This document shows, one piece after another, positions 1-8,673 of a DNA stretch of 64,000 bases. Position 1 is the stretch's first letter. Every line of letters begins with the position of its first letter. The stretch covers positions 122,891 through 186,890 of the forward strand of contig JANRJG010000015.1 in assembly GCA_033875315.1 (NCBI GenBank), read 5' to 3'. Made by a program: the position numbers and the translations under genes. This DNA is from Candidatus Methylacidiphilales bacterium (GTDB taxonomy: Bacteria; Verrucomicrobiota; Verrucomicrobiia; Methylacidiphilales; CAZTYG01). The notes under the pieces were generated by a model. It did no database searches, had not been told where the DNA came from, and was given only the letters and a program-made list of their open reading frames with translations.

Positions 1-402
1 CTGGCCCGGGATGCGGCGTGTGCTGGAGAGACGGCAAGGAAGGCTGACTCCAATGGCGATGGGTTGCTGGATCGCAAGGAATGGATCGCTTTCCTGGGCG
101 AGGATCTTTTTTCGCGGATGGATCGTGATGGGGATGGAGTCGTTTCTCGCCAGGAAGCGTCCCGACATGCCGGCTTGGGGGTGGTCCGGGGATTGGAGCG
201 TCCGCAAGTGGAGTTGGGTTTTGACCAGGTGGACCGGAATCGGGATGGGAAAATCACGCCCATGGAACTACGAAAAGCCCTGGCCCGACAAAAGAACGTG
301 GAAGTCGTCTTCGATGACTACGATATCGACAACGATTTGCATCTGCAAAAATGGGAATTGAAAGAGCCGCCGAACAATGTGGGGATCCAGTTCCGTTTTT
401 GA
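1..402 (+). CDS. EF-hand calcium-binding protein, 5'-truncated
   Basis: The open frame enters from the left window edge and stops at TGA 400-402, so the N-terminus is missing. The 133 visible residues contain three good EF-hand loops: DSNGDGLLDRKE (about 16-27), DRDGDGVVSRQE (41-52) and DRNRDGKITPME (78-89). A degenerate fourth acidic stretch (DYDIDNDL) lies near the C-terminus. Proteins of this type bind Ca2+ and are often secreted or periplasmic, but no signal peptide can be judged here. An internal ATG at 64 would start after the first loop and is unlikely to be the true start. The stop codon directly abuts the stop of the converging transporter gene. Function beyond calcium binding is unknown. 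Confidence 0.75.
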   Translation: MARDAACAGETARKADSNGDGLLDRKEWIAFLGEDLFSRMDRDGDGVVSRQEASRHAGLGVVRGLERPQVELGFDQVDRNRDGKITPMELRKALARQKNVEVVFDDYDIDNDLHLQKWELKEPPNNVGIQFRF

Positions 403-1287
403 CTAGGACGCCACCAAGCCCGCCACACCGGCTACGGCCATGGCGCCGCCCAAAACGGTGCGCAGCGTGGGTCGCTCGCCTTCCAGCCACCAACTCCAAG
501 GCATGATGACCAACGGTGCCGTGGCCACGACGGGCAAAACGAGCGCACTCGGCCATTCGCGCAAGGCCGCCTGATAGCACGTCACGCCCAACACCGGGCC
601 GCTCAGGGCATTCAAAAAAGCCCAGGGTAAGCCAGCTTTAAAAGTCGTCGGATTTCTCCAAAATTGGAGTGATTTTCGACTGATTACCAAAACAACAACG
701 ATAAAGATTACCCCGCCGAGCATTCGCTGAGCGGTGGAAGAAAAGGCGTCGAGGGTGACCAGTTCCTGCCGGTTGGCGGCAAAGCCCACTCGGCTGAGGA
801 CCGCTCCGAGTGCCTGGCCCGTGGCGGCCACCAACCCCCAGGCCAAGCCGCCCAGAAGGGACCTGCGGTCCGCCGCAGGCAGGGAGTTCGGTGAGAGGGC
901 GATGGCCACTCCGGTCAAGATGAGCGTGATCCACGCCGTTTGGCCTGCGTGAAGCGAGGTACCCAGAAAGCACCACTCGATCAGCGCGGCGATGGGTGCC
1001 GCCAGGCACTGCACGATCAAGAGGCTGAGCCGCGCTCCCAAGGGTGGAAGGGCCCGGAAGAGGGCAAAATCGCTCAAGCCAAAACCGACCACCCCACTGA
1101 GGAAAAACCAACCCAGGCCCGGCCCGGAAAATCCGGCTCCGAAGGCCAAAGCCAAAGGGAAAAGGATGCAGGAGGCCAGGGCAGTTCGCAGCCAAACGGC
1201 GTCCCATGTGCCCAGCGCCGAGGTCGAGCGCCGGGCAAAGATCACCGACCAGGAAAAGAGTAGGGTGGCCCCGCAGGCAAAGAGCAT
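403..1287 (-). CDS. EamA/DMT-family membrane transporter
   Basis: The product is about 294 residues, almost all hydrophobic, with roughly ten membrane segments arranged as two EamA-like halves, the usual architecture and length of the drug/metabolite transporter superfamily. Members export or import small metabolites; the substrate cannot be told from sequence. The ATG at 1287 places the start right before the first helix (MLFACGATLLFSW). An upstream TTG at 1320 would add 11 polar residues and cannot be excluded. The gene converges on the EF-hand gene with no spacer between the two stop codons. No partner genes are linked. Confidence 0.85.
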   Translation of the reverse strand: MLFACGATLLFSWSVIFARRSTSALGTWDAVWLRTALASCILFPLALAFGAGFSGPGLGWFFLSGVVGFGLSDFALFRALPPLGARLSLLIVQCLAAPIAALIEWCFLGTSLHAGQTAWITLILTGVAIALSPNSLPAADRRSLLGGLAWGLVAATGQALGAVLSRVGFAANRQELVTLDAFSSTAQRMLGGVIFIVVVLVISRKSLQFWRNPTTFKAGLPWAFLNALSGPVLGVTCYQAALREWPSALVLPVVATAPLVIMPWSWWLEGERPTLRTVLGGAMAVAGVAGLVAS

Positions 1288-1427
1288 GTCGCATTCTGCC
1301 CAGAAGCCGTTCTTTCGCAAAAGAATGAAAGCTCGCCTCCATGCACCTCGGTGCTTGCCACTCCGGCCCCCCCCGCTACAACGATTCCACGTCTCGTTTT
1401 ATCTAATCATCAGAACCCAGGAACCCC

Positions 1428-3485
1428 ATGGCCGCCGATAATTCTCCCGTTGCAAAAGTTGAAGCTCCCGCTCTCAAAGCCCTTTCCATCAAAAACACCC
1501 TCGCCGCCACACCCCGCACCGCACCGAAGCACGCTGTGACGGTCAAAAACGCCGCCGGCCAGGCTGTCACCCTCGCCGACCCCCGCGCCACCCGCGCCCT
1601 CGTCGCCTGCATGGACGTCCACGCCGTCGTCGGCGGTGCCGCCTGCCACTGGGGTGGACCGGCCGCCCTGGCCGAAGTCATGTCCGCCCTCCACGGCATC
1701 CTCTTTTCCACCCCGGGCCGCGAATGGTTTGAGGCCTATAATTTCGTCAACGACGCCGGCCACACCGAGAATGGCGTTTACGCCGTCCGCGCGCTCTACG
1801 GCTTCGACGGCCTCGACTACAAGGCCCTTTCCGGATTCCGCAGCATCGCCAGCAAATTGACCGGCCACGGCGAATCCCATCTCAACCCCGAAGGTGTTTA
1901 CCTCTCCAACGGCCCGCTCGGTTCCTCCCTCCCCCAGGCCCAGGGCCTGGCCATGGGCGACAAACTCATCGGCAACGACCGCGCCACCCTTTGCGTCATC
2001 TCCGACGGCGCCGCCATGGAAGGCGAGGCCAAGGAAGCCTTCGCCGCCATTCCCGGTCTGGCCGGCAAGGGCCAACTCAACCCCTTCGTCATGATCCTCT
2101 CGGACAACGACACCAAGCTCTCCGGTCGCATCACGCAGGATTCCTTCTCCATGCAGCCCAGCCTGGAAGCCCTCGCCCCCCTCGGTTGGAACGTCATCAA
2201 GGTCGAGAATGGCAACGACCTCCAGGCCACCTACCTCGCAGTAGAGAAAGCCCTGGCCGCGGCCAAGGCCGATCCCAGGAAGCCGGTCGCCCTCTGGCTC
2301 AAGACGGTCAAGGGTTATGGCATCAAAAAGACCGAGGCCGACAGCTCCGGCGGCCATGGCTTCCCGCTGAAAGACGGCGAGTTCATCCTCGATTGGATGA
2401 CGGAAATATTCTCCGGCTCCGAAGTTCCCGCTGACATCCTGGCCTGGGCCAAAGACATCCGTGCCACCTGGGAAAAGAAACAGGAAGCCGCCAAAGCCGC
2501 CGCGCCCAAACCCGCCGGTCCCAAGACGGCCAAGATCCAGGCCGGCCTCTCCGCCGGCGCCATCAAGGCCGCCCAGGAAGGCCTGCCCGTCGTCACCGTC
2601 TCCGCCGACCTGGCCGGTTCCACCGGCATGAGCACGTTCGCCAAGACCTTCCCCGAACGCGCCTTCGATATCGGCATTGCCGAATCCAACATGGTCAGCG
2701 CCGCCGCCGGTCTTTCCAAACAGGGCTTCATTCCCATCGTCGATACCTTTGCCCAGTTCGGTGTGACCAAGGGTAATCTCCCGCTCACCATGGCCGTCCT
2801 TTCCCAGGCCCCGGTCATCGCCGTCTTCTCCCACTGCGGTTTCCAGGACGCCGCCGACGGCGCCTCGCACCAGGCCACCACCTACTTCGCCGCCGTCAGC
2901 CCCATCCCCCACACCACGGTCATCTCCTGCTCGTGCAGCGACGAAGCTGAAGCCTACATGCACCAGGCCATCCGTCGTGCCGCCGAGGCCCGCAAGACCG
3001 GCCACGCATCCGACAATGTCATCTTCTTCGTCGGGCGCGAAAACTACCCGCTCTCCTGGCAGCCCGGGGTTTCCTACGACTGGGGCAAAGCGCAAGTCCT
3101 GCGTGAGGGCAAGGACGTGACCTTCCTCACCAATGGCCCGCTCGTCGGCAAAGCCCTGGCCGCCGCCGACCAACTCGCCGCCACCGGCAAATCCGCCACC
3201 GTGATCAACAACGCCTTTGTCAACAAGATCGACGTCGCCACCATCGGTGCGGCTGTGAAAAAGACCGGCGGCAAACTCGTCACCGTGGAAGACCACCAGG
3301 TCGTCTGCGGCGCCGGGGCCCAGGTCGTGCACGCCCTGGTCAACGCCGGAGTCGATGTCCAAGCCCGCACGTTGGGGATCAAAGGCGAGTTCGGCCAATC
3401 GGCCTACACCGCCGACGAACTCTATAACAAACACGGACTCAACGCCGCCGGCCTTCTGGCTGCGGCCAAAGAACTCGGGGTCTAA
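1428..3485 (+). CDS. tkt: transketolase-family protein, divergent
   Basis: This 685-residue protein has the three-part plan of a full-length transketolase: a thiamine-diphosphate domain, a pyrimidine-binding domain carrying the catalytic glutamate in GIAESNM (about residue 420), and a C-terminal domain. Family members move two-carbon ketol units in the non-oxidative pentose phosphate or Calvin pathways in the cytoplasm. Several motifs are off consensus. The TPP-site GDG reads SDGAAMEGEA (about residues 192-201), followed by the downstream SDND. The canonical SNGH segment is replaced by NDAGHTENG. The GIAE-type glutamate motif resembles split archaeal-type transketolases more than E. coli TktA. 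The start at 1428 follows a CCCAGGAACCCC leader. The gene stands alone between a diverging transporter and a converging gene. Confidence 0.85.
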   Translation: MAADNSPVAKVEAPALKALSIKNTLAATPRTAPKHAVTVKNAAGQAVTLADPRATRALVACMDVHAVVGGAACHWGGPAALAEVMSALHGILFSTPGREWFEAYNFVNDAGHTENGVYAVRALYGFDGLDYKALSGFRSIASKLTGHGESHLNPEGVYLSNGPLGSSLPQAQGLAMGDKLIGNDRATLCVISDGAAMEGEAKEAFAAIPGLAGKGQLNPFVMILSDNDTKLSGRITQDSFSMQPSLEALAPLGWNVIKVENGNDLQATYLAVEKALAAAKADPRKPVALWLKTVKGYGIKKTEADSSGGHGFPLKDGEFILDWMTEIFSGSEVPADILAWAKDIRATWEKKQEAAKAAAPKPAGPKTAKIQAGLSAGAIKAAQEGLPVVTVSADLAGSTGMSTFAKTFPERAFDIGIAESNMVSAAAGLSKQGFIPIVDTFAQFGVTKGNLPLTMAVLSQAPVIAVFSHCGFQDAADGASHQATTYFAAVSPIPHTTVISCSCSDEAEAYMHQAIRRAAEARKTGHASDNVIFFVGRENYPLSWQPGVSYDWGKAQVLREGKDVTFLTNGPLVGKALAAADQLAATGKSATVINNAFVNKIDVATIGAAVKKTGGKLVTVEDHQVVCGAGAQVVHALVNAGVDVQARTLGIKGEFGQSAYTADELYNKHGLNAAGLLAAAKELGV

Positions 3486-3500
3486 CCCCCTTTACCTGTT

Positions 3501-3906
3501 CTACTCTAAAAAAGCCTCATTCTCTCCACCCACGTAAACCTGCAGTCGAGTTCCGGCTGGATAGGTCCGTGCGCAGGCATCCGCGGTGGCGGCGTCCGGA
3601 CTCCAGCCTCCATCGATCACCAATCGATAAAGCCCCGGCGCCTGTAATCGGGGAGGACTCTGCGGCGCATCGCGAAGTCGCACCACCAGCTTCCACTTGT
3701 CGCGGAAAGTGGCGGAGGCGTCCGGAGGTGCGCTGCATCCCGACTTCCTCCCAACCAGAACTGATCACCACCACCTCGCGGGGTTTGCCCAACCGGGCCC
3801 GACGTTCGGTCTCGGACTCGGCGAAAGGGGAAAAGGCGTTCAAAACGATGAGTAAGACGAGGCCGCCCCCGAGCAAGAACAGGCTGGTGCGGAGCGGGGC
3901 GTTCAA
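3501..3906 (-). pseudogene. small membrane-anchored protein, apparent frameshift
   Basis: Two minus-strand frames together look like one gene. The upstream frame begins at TTG 3906, overlapping the TGA of the preceding gene, and encodes an N-terminal membrane helix (TSLFLLGGGLVLLIVLNAF) and a basic stretch ending near WEEVG. The downstream frame, one base out of register, continues with DKWKLVVRLRDAP and a beta-rich tail, GLYRLVIDGGWSPD to VYVGGENEAFLE, ending at 3501. One extra base around 3715-3740 would explain the switch. The tail resembles the beta-sandwich proteins that carry a 'GGWSPDP'-like turn, but I do not recognise a family. It could be a real pseudogene, a sequencing error, or two overlapping genes. 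Confidence 0.5.
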
Positions 3907-4148
3907 GCCGGGCCTTTGCCTTCCCGCTCCCGGAGCAACGCCTCGTATTTCCACTGGCAGACCTGGAGGGCATGTTCCTCGCTGCAGCCTCCCCAACCAA
4001 GGGACTCTTCCCACCAGCCGTCGAATTCATCCGCTGGCATCATGGCAGCGATTTTACGGAAAAGAGCCGTGCCCCGTTGCCCATAGATGTCGATGCCGTG
4101 GGTGAAGACATCGCTCAGGGGATGATCGCCGGGGCCGCCGCAGGACAT
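3903..4148 (-). CDS. hypothetical protein, 81 aa
   Basis: A short acidic soluble protein starting at ATG 4148 (MSCGGPGDHPLSDVF). It has notable aromatic and cysteine residues in DGWWEESLGWGGC and a charged C-terminal helix rich in Glu, Arg and Lys. No known domain is recognised. The frame extends upstream of 4148 but loses protein-like composition there, which supports this start. It lies 68 bases downstream of the glycosyltransferase gene in the same orientation. Its TGA overlaps the TTG start of the next small membrane gene, so the two are probably translationally coupled. Confidence 0.5.
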   Translation of the reverse strand: MSCGGPGDHPLSDVFTHGIDIYGQRGTALFRKIAAMMPADEFDGWWEESLGWGGCSEEHALQVCQWKYEALLREREGKGPA

Positions 4149-4216
4149 GGACTGGTGATACCAAAAAAGACAGGGAAGTCGATTTATGGATTTGTGCGTT
4201 TCCGACTCTGCGTGAA

Positions 4217-5872
4217 TCAGGGAGCCTGTGGATTCCGTCGGATCACACAAACCAGGATGCCGTCGCGGCGGATTTCCCGGAAGACCGGGGCCTCGGGAAA
4301 ATTCCGCCACATGCCGTAGCGTGGCACGCAAACCGTGTAGTCCAGTTTGTCCGGAAAAGCGGCCTGGCCGCTGGAGCCCAGGAAAAGGCCGATCTGTGTT
4401 CCGCCCTTGGGGTCGAGGAAATGGGTGAAGCAGGGGATGGAGAGACCGTTGGCCCCGACACCGACGAGCAACGGACGGCCCGCCCGTGCCTGTTCCGCCT
4501 GGATGATCCCGGCCGCTTCTTTGTAGCTGGTCAGCCAGTAATCCGTCTCAAATCGCTCGTGCAGGGTCTCTTTGTCGCCGGCCAGGATGTTGTAGAACAC
4601 ATACTGATACGGGTGGGTGGCGATGAGGGCGGGCAGAGCCACGAGCATGAATCCGGCGACGGTGATGGTGGCGCCTGTGGGCCCGAGACGGCGCTGGAGT
4701 GTTCCGGCCAGGGTGGCGGCGGCGGTTCCGGCCAGAACGGCCAACGGGGGCAGCAGGAAGAGGAAGTGCCGGATGCCGTCGTAGATGTTCGGGTTGCGCA
4801 GGATGACATAGGCCGGGGGAAAAAGGACGGCGAAGAGCAGGACAAACCAGAACGTGCCGGCGTGATTTTTCCAAGAACGCAGCAAGGCGGCCCCGGCCAA
4901 CGCCATTCCACCCAGGGCAAGCAGGAGGATCGGGACCGGCATGGTCAACGCCACCATGAACGGAAGGTAGTGCCACGGGAGTTTGGCGCTTTCCCAGGTC
5001 TGGCCCAGATAAAGCACCGGGTAGGAAATCGGAAAGGCGGTGGATTGGGCGAAGGCTTCCCATGGGTTGAGAACCGGGTTGGCGTGTGCGAAAGGCCAGA
5101 AAGCGACCATGATGAGCCAGGCCAGCAATCCGGCCAACAGGGCATGCAAGGGCCAGCGATTGGTGAGGGCAGTGCGCACGGCCTGGGCCTGTTTTCCCTG
5201 CAGCAGTTCGCGCAAAAACAGCCAGCCCACGGTGGCGGCGGCGAAGAGGCCGGTCATGATCCCGCCGCCGACGCGCACCGAGAGGGTCAACCCCAGGGCC
5301 GCCCCGAAGAGCAGGAAGGCGCGCAAGGTCGGCCGGTCGATGAGGGCAAACAGCGCCACCAATGACCAGGCCATGGCGGTGGCCAGGGGGATGTCCTTGC
5401 AATTCATGAACGACTGGCCGACAAACTGCGGCATCAGCACCAGGGCCAGAACCGAAAACAGGGCCGCCCGCTGACCGCCCAGTCGTCGTCCGAGTGCGGC
5501 CACGGCCGGCACGGCCAAGACCCCGCAGAGCGCCATGAGCAGGTTGCGGTAGGCGAACAAGTCCTTCCCCAGCCAACGGTGGAGGACCGCACTGGGGAGA
5601 TCGAAGAGTGTGCCGTAGTTGTAGAGTCCGCCGATATCGGTCTTCCAGCGCATGTCCTTGAATCCGGAAAGGAAGTAGTCGAGAACGTACGAGCCATAAA
5701 TGGCGTGTTGGGCGTCATCCCAGGCCATGCCATAATCCCGGCAAAGAAACACGGCCGCCAGCGCCAAAAAGGGAACGGCCAGCCAGGCGGCATGGCGCAG
5801 GACGAAGGGTTCGTGCGCGGTTGCCTCCGAATCGACGGGGAGGGGCCCGGGTTTGTGCCTCTTCCGGCTCAT
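4217..5872 (-). CDS. GT-C membrane glycosyltransferase (PMT/ArnT-like)
   Basis: A 551-residue polytopic membrane protein with about 11-12 hydrophobic segments. After the first helix comes the sequence GMAWDDAQHAIYG (about residues 48-60). Its acidic pair, in the first external loop, is the hallmark of GT-C enzymes of the GT39/GT83 type, which transfer sugars from polyprenyl-phosphate donors on the outer face of the membrane. The C-terminal third forms a soluble domain. The gene starts six bases after the stop of the larger upstream GT-C-like gene, so the two are cotranscribed and may work on the same glycan or lipid. The exact sugar and acceptor are unknown. Confidence 0.75.
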   Translation of the reverse strand: MSRKRHKPGPLPVDSEATAHEPFVLRHAAWLAVPFLALAAVFLCRDYGMAWDDAQHAIYGSYVLDYFLSGFKDMRWKTDIGGLYNYGTLFDLPSAVLHRWLGKDLFAYRNLLMALCGVLAVPAVAALGRRLGGQRAALFSVLALVLMPQFVGQSFMNCKDIPLATAMAWSLVALFALIDRPTLRAFLLFGAALGLTLSVRVGGGIMTGLFAAATVGWLFLRELLQGKQAQAVRTALTNRWPLHALLAGLLAWLIMVAFWPFAHANPVLNPWEAFAQSTAFPISYPVLYLGQTWESAKLPWHYLPFMVALTMPVPILLLALGGMALAGAALLRSWKNHAGTFWFVLLFAVLFPPAYVILRNPNIYDGIRHFLFLLPPLAVLAGTAAATLAGTLQRRLGPTGATITVAGFMLVALPALIATHPYQYVFYNILAGDKETLHERFETDYWLTSYKEAAGIIQAEQARAGRPLLVGVGANGLSIPCFTHFLDPKGGTQIGLFLGSSGQAAFPDKLDYTVCVPRYGMWRNFPEAPVFREIRRDGILVCVIRRNPQAP

Positions 5873-5878
5873 GAGGGG

Positions 5879-8305
5879 CTACTTGGCTGCAGGGGCTTTT
5901 TTCCCCAAGGCGGTGGTGAGTTGGGGAATAAGCCCGGGTTTGCCCATGCTGGTCAGTTGGGCGGAAAGTTCGGCAAAGAGCTTTTCCTTGGTTGCGGGAT
6001 CAGCGGATTTGAATGCGGCCGTCCATTCGGCCACCGCTTCCTGTTCGCGGTTCTGTGCCAGGCAGAGCTGGGCCAATTCCAAATGCACCGTGCTGTTGCC
6101 GGGCTGTTGCTTGAGGAGGTCGCGCAGGATCAGTTCGGCTTGGGCGGGCTGGCCGGCGGAAATGCCCACGAAACGGGCGAGGTGGAAACGGGCCTCTTCC
6201 GGCGACTGTTCCGGCACCACCTTCAACATGAGCACGGTCTGACCGAGGCGGGCGGCCAGTTCGTTGGGCGGAAAGGCCAGCGGCCGGGCCCAAACGGGGA
6301 TGACCTTGTCGAAGAGCGCCCGCTTGCCGAATGATTTTTCAAACGTCACACCCGGGGGAGGCTCGGGGTAAAGCAGCCGGAAGTAGGGCTGGATGAAATT
6401 CTCCCAGGTCATCATGGAGAGGTGGGTCACCCCGTGTTTTTTCATGAAGGCCAGCGCTTCTTCGTCGGACTGGCTGTTCAGACCGGCGGCGGCGGCTTTG
6501 AGCCCGGCCCCATTTTCCCAGTACAGAGTGCCCAAGGTGCGGAACCCCCCCAGGCCGGAAAGCAGGCAGGAACTGTTCGGGCTGCTCAGGAGCACGACCG
6601 GCTTGCCGTCAGCATCATCCAGAATGGCCCGGGCCATCTGACGGTGCAACAGGGCCAGCCCCTGGTTAGGCGTGATCGGGATCTGGTTGCCGCTGCAGAA
6701 CTGCAGCCACACACCGGCGAAGCAGTTCATGAACGTGGGCTGGACGAAGAGGAAAGCCAGCCAGCACAGGGCCACGGCCATGATGGCCCGGGGTGGGCCG
6801 GTGCGGGGCACCAGGCGCCAAACCTGCGGCACCACAATGGCCGCCAGCGCGATGTAAATGGGTCCGATGAGCATGCCCCAGCGCGTTTGGTAAAATTGGA
6901 GCCCGGTCATGAGCACGATTGGGAGGGAAAGGAAGATGGCCACGGCCTTGGTCCCGCGTCCAACGCTGCTGAAACCGGTCAATGCCAAGGCCGCGAGGAT
7001 GAAGATGGGGAACCAGCCGAAGGCCATCGACCAGGTCAGCCCGCCCAGTTGGATGCGGGTGGTGAGGGGGAGGAATTCGGCGATATTCTGGTGCAGGTTC
7101 CAGAGGAAGGGATCCTTCAGCGCGTAGCCGCGGGCATCCCCTCCGAAGGCCCACAAGGGCAGGATGGCGCAGGCCAGCGTGGGCAGAATCAGGGCCCGCC
7201 AGGGAAATGTTTTCCCTTCCAGCCGGGGTTTGCACAACCAGGTGGCCAAGAGCGCAAGGTTGGTGCCACCGCCCCACCAGGCCAGTGCGTAAAAGGGATG
7301 GTTGACCTCGATCCGCATCGACATGTCGGTGGGGAAGTATTCCAGGGCGTAAAAAAAGAGACTCCCGGCCGCTCCCCATTGGGCCCACAACTTCCACAAC
7401 TCCGGATGGAAACGCATGAGGGCATTTTCGCGGGTGGTGTCGCGGCCGAAGAAATAAGCCACCGTCAGCGCCGCCACCCCGATGGTGGCCATGACGGTGG
7501 CGGCCGAAAGGGCGCTGATCCAAAGTCCGGCCGCTCCGAAGACGGCCGACAGGATCATCCCGTGCCGGGCTTGGTCAAGGGAGCGGGGCAGGGCGTAATC
7601 TTTTCCGTTGGGCCCCTGAACCCATCCCGCCCCTGCCCAGGCGATGCCAAAGACCATGCCCAACAGGGTGAATGCGATCAACCCGTGGTGGTCGGGATAG
7701 GAAGGCATGAAGCCCTCATAGAAGGTGGGCACACCCACCATGCCCAGGGCGATGACCGAGCCGCACAGGGGACCGAAACGCTTGGCCGCGTAGCCTGAGA
7801 AAAGCAACAAAGCCAGAGCGAGGAGGATCGGGTTGGCCCAAATCGACATCCGGTAGATGCTGTTGTGCAGGGTGTCGGGGTGGAACACGCGGTAAACTTC
7901 GCCCAGACCGCGGAGATACCAGGCGAAGGCGGAATTCCAGTGCACATCGCGTCCTTCCGGGGCGTTGTCAAAGGTGGTATGGCGGAGACGCCACTGGCCG
8001 TTTTGCCCCAGGGATTCGGCATGCCGGTTCCATGTGTAGCCATCGAAGGCGATTTCGTTCAGGAACACCGGCATCCGTCTCTCCTCTGGCATGCCGACAT
8101 CGGCCTTCTCGCACAGGCGCACCGTCACGGTGTCGACCAGGAAAGCGTGGACCGCCACCCAGTTGACGCAAAATGCCAATACCAGGAAAAATGCGGCCCA
8201 GGCTGCGCGACCGGTCCAGGCAGGATTCGAGGCTGGGACTGTGGCCGGCAAGGCCTCGCTTCGGGTGTCGGGGCCGGCAGGCTTCTTCATTTTCTTCGAG
8301 GCCAT
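5879..8305 (-). CDS. large GT-C/STT3-like membrane protein with C-terminal TPR-like tail
   Basis: About 808 residues from ATG 8305 (MASKKMKKPAG); the frame extends to 8404 but that extension is not protein-like. One membrane helix (about 33-55) is followed by a large external loop with TFDNAPEGRDVHW, then about ten more helices, with PSYPDHHG in an early inter-helix segment. A soluble region follows, ending in a TPR-like stretch (QAELILRDLLKQQPGNSTV). The acidic and His motifs in the first loops recall STT3/AglB oligosaccharyltransferases and other GT-C enzymes. However, the WWDYG signature of true oligosaccharyltransferases is not seen, so a PMT_2-like role is equally possible. It is the first gene of a two-gene operon with the downstream GT-C gene. 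Confidence 0.65.
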   Translation of the reverse strand: MASKKMKKPAGPDTRSEALPATVPASNPAWTGRAAWAAFFLVLAFCVNWVAVHAFLVDTVTVRLCEKADVGMPEERRMPVFLNEIAFDGYTWNRHAESLGQNGQWRLRHTTFDNAPEGRDVHWNSAFAWYLRGLGEVYRVFHPDTLHNSIYRMSIWANPILLALALLLFSGYAAKRFGPLCGSVIALGMVGVPTFYEGFMPSYPDHHGLIAFTLLGMVFGIAWAGAGWVQGPNGKDYALPRSLDQARHGMILSAVFGAAGLWISALSAATVMATIGVAALTVAYFFGRDTTRENALMRFHPELWKLWAQWGAAGSLFFYALEYFPTDMSMRIEVNHPFYALAWWGGGTNLALLATWLCKPRLEGKTFPWRALILPTLACAILPLWAFGGDARGYALKDPFLWNLHQNIAEFLPLTTRIQLGGLTWSMAFGWFPIFILAALALTGFSSVGRGTKAVAIFLSLPIVLMTGLQFYQTRWGMLIGPIYIALAAIVVPQVWRLVPRTGPPRAIMAVALCWLAFLFVQPTFMNCFAGVWLQFCSGNQIPITPNQGLALLHRQMARAILDDADGKPVVLLSSPNSSCLLSGLGGFRTLGTLYWENGAGLKAAAAGLNSQSDEEALAFMKKHGVTHLSMMTWENFIQPYFRLLYPEPPPGVTFEKSFGKRALFDKVIPVWARPLAFPPNELAARLGQTVLMLKVVPEQSPEEARFHLARFVGISAGQPAQAELILRDLLKQQPGNSTVHLELAQLCLAQNREQEAVAEWTAAFKSADPATKEKLFAELSAQLTSMGKPGLIPQLTTALGKKAPAAK

Positions 8306-8482
8306 AATAGGTGGGACACTCTGTGCGAAGACCCATTCCAAGAAAAGCGCAAAGGAGGGCGGGAGTAGGCTTATCTCCGCCTTCGCCAAGGTTACAGGGA
8401 CCACCCTTTGATGGGGGGAATCTTCTGGAGCAGGCTCTGTAGTATCAAGAGCCGGCCTGCCTCCCGTAGCCTCGGCGAAGGG

Positions 8483-8501
8483 TGGCGGACGGGGTGAGAT
8501 T
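8483..8501 (-). repeat. 19-base exact copy of tRNA-Ser 3' end (distal att-like site)
   Basis: Read on the minus strand this is AATCTCACCCCGTCCGCCA, identical to the T-arm 3' strand, acceptor 3' strand, discriminator and CCA of the tRNA-Ser at 8979-9066. It lies outside any tRNA, 178 bases beyond the end of the STT3-like gene's start codon. Confidence 0.8.
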
Positions 8502-8536
8502 TACCCTCCGGGTGGTGCGGATAGACTTTGTGATGG

Positions 8537-8614
8537 ATTAGGCGCCCTTCGGGCGATGCGCGGAACTTCGTTCGAATCAAGTGGAGACGCCCGCTGTCGC
8601 GGGGACCGCCTAAT
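8537..8614. other. four-way-junction secondary structure
   Basis: An exact 8-base inverted repeat, ATTAGGCG (8537-8544) and CGCCTAAT (8607-8614), encloses three small hairpins: GCCC-TTC-GGGC (8544-8554), GAAC-TTC-GTTC (8563-8573) and CCCGC-TGTC-GCGGG (8590-8603). The drawing is cloverleaf-like, but it lacks tRNA consensus bases in the right places. It directly abuts the degenerate tRNA-Ser 3'-half copy. It may be a structured RNA, a recombination substrate or a decayed repeat. Confidence 0.4.
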
Positions 8615-8665
8615 GCGGACGGGGGTGAGATTCGAACTCACGGAACCTTTCGGTTCAATGGTTTT
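8615..8665 (-). repeat. degenerate copy of tRNA-Ser 3' half
   Basis: This segment matches tRNA-Ser bases 8981-9030 with one inserted G and one C-to-T change. It covers the anticodon 3' side, variable arm, T arm and acceptor 3' strand. Similarity stops in the anticodon loop, and the CCA is lost (GCATTA follows instead). It cannot encode a tRNA. Confidence 0.8.
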
Positions 8666-8673
8666 TCGCGTGA

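Noticed and set aside
1410..3434. A 674-codon glycine-rich open frame antisense to the transketolase
   Set aside because: The low-complexity Gly/Asp/Val composition is the usual shadow of a GC-rich coding strand; the opposite strand encodes a recognised enzyme.
8615..8665. A second tRNA-Ser gene
   Set aside because: It lacks the 5' half, anticodon and CCA, so it cannot fold as a tRNA.
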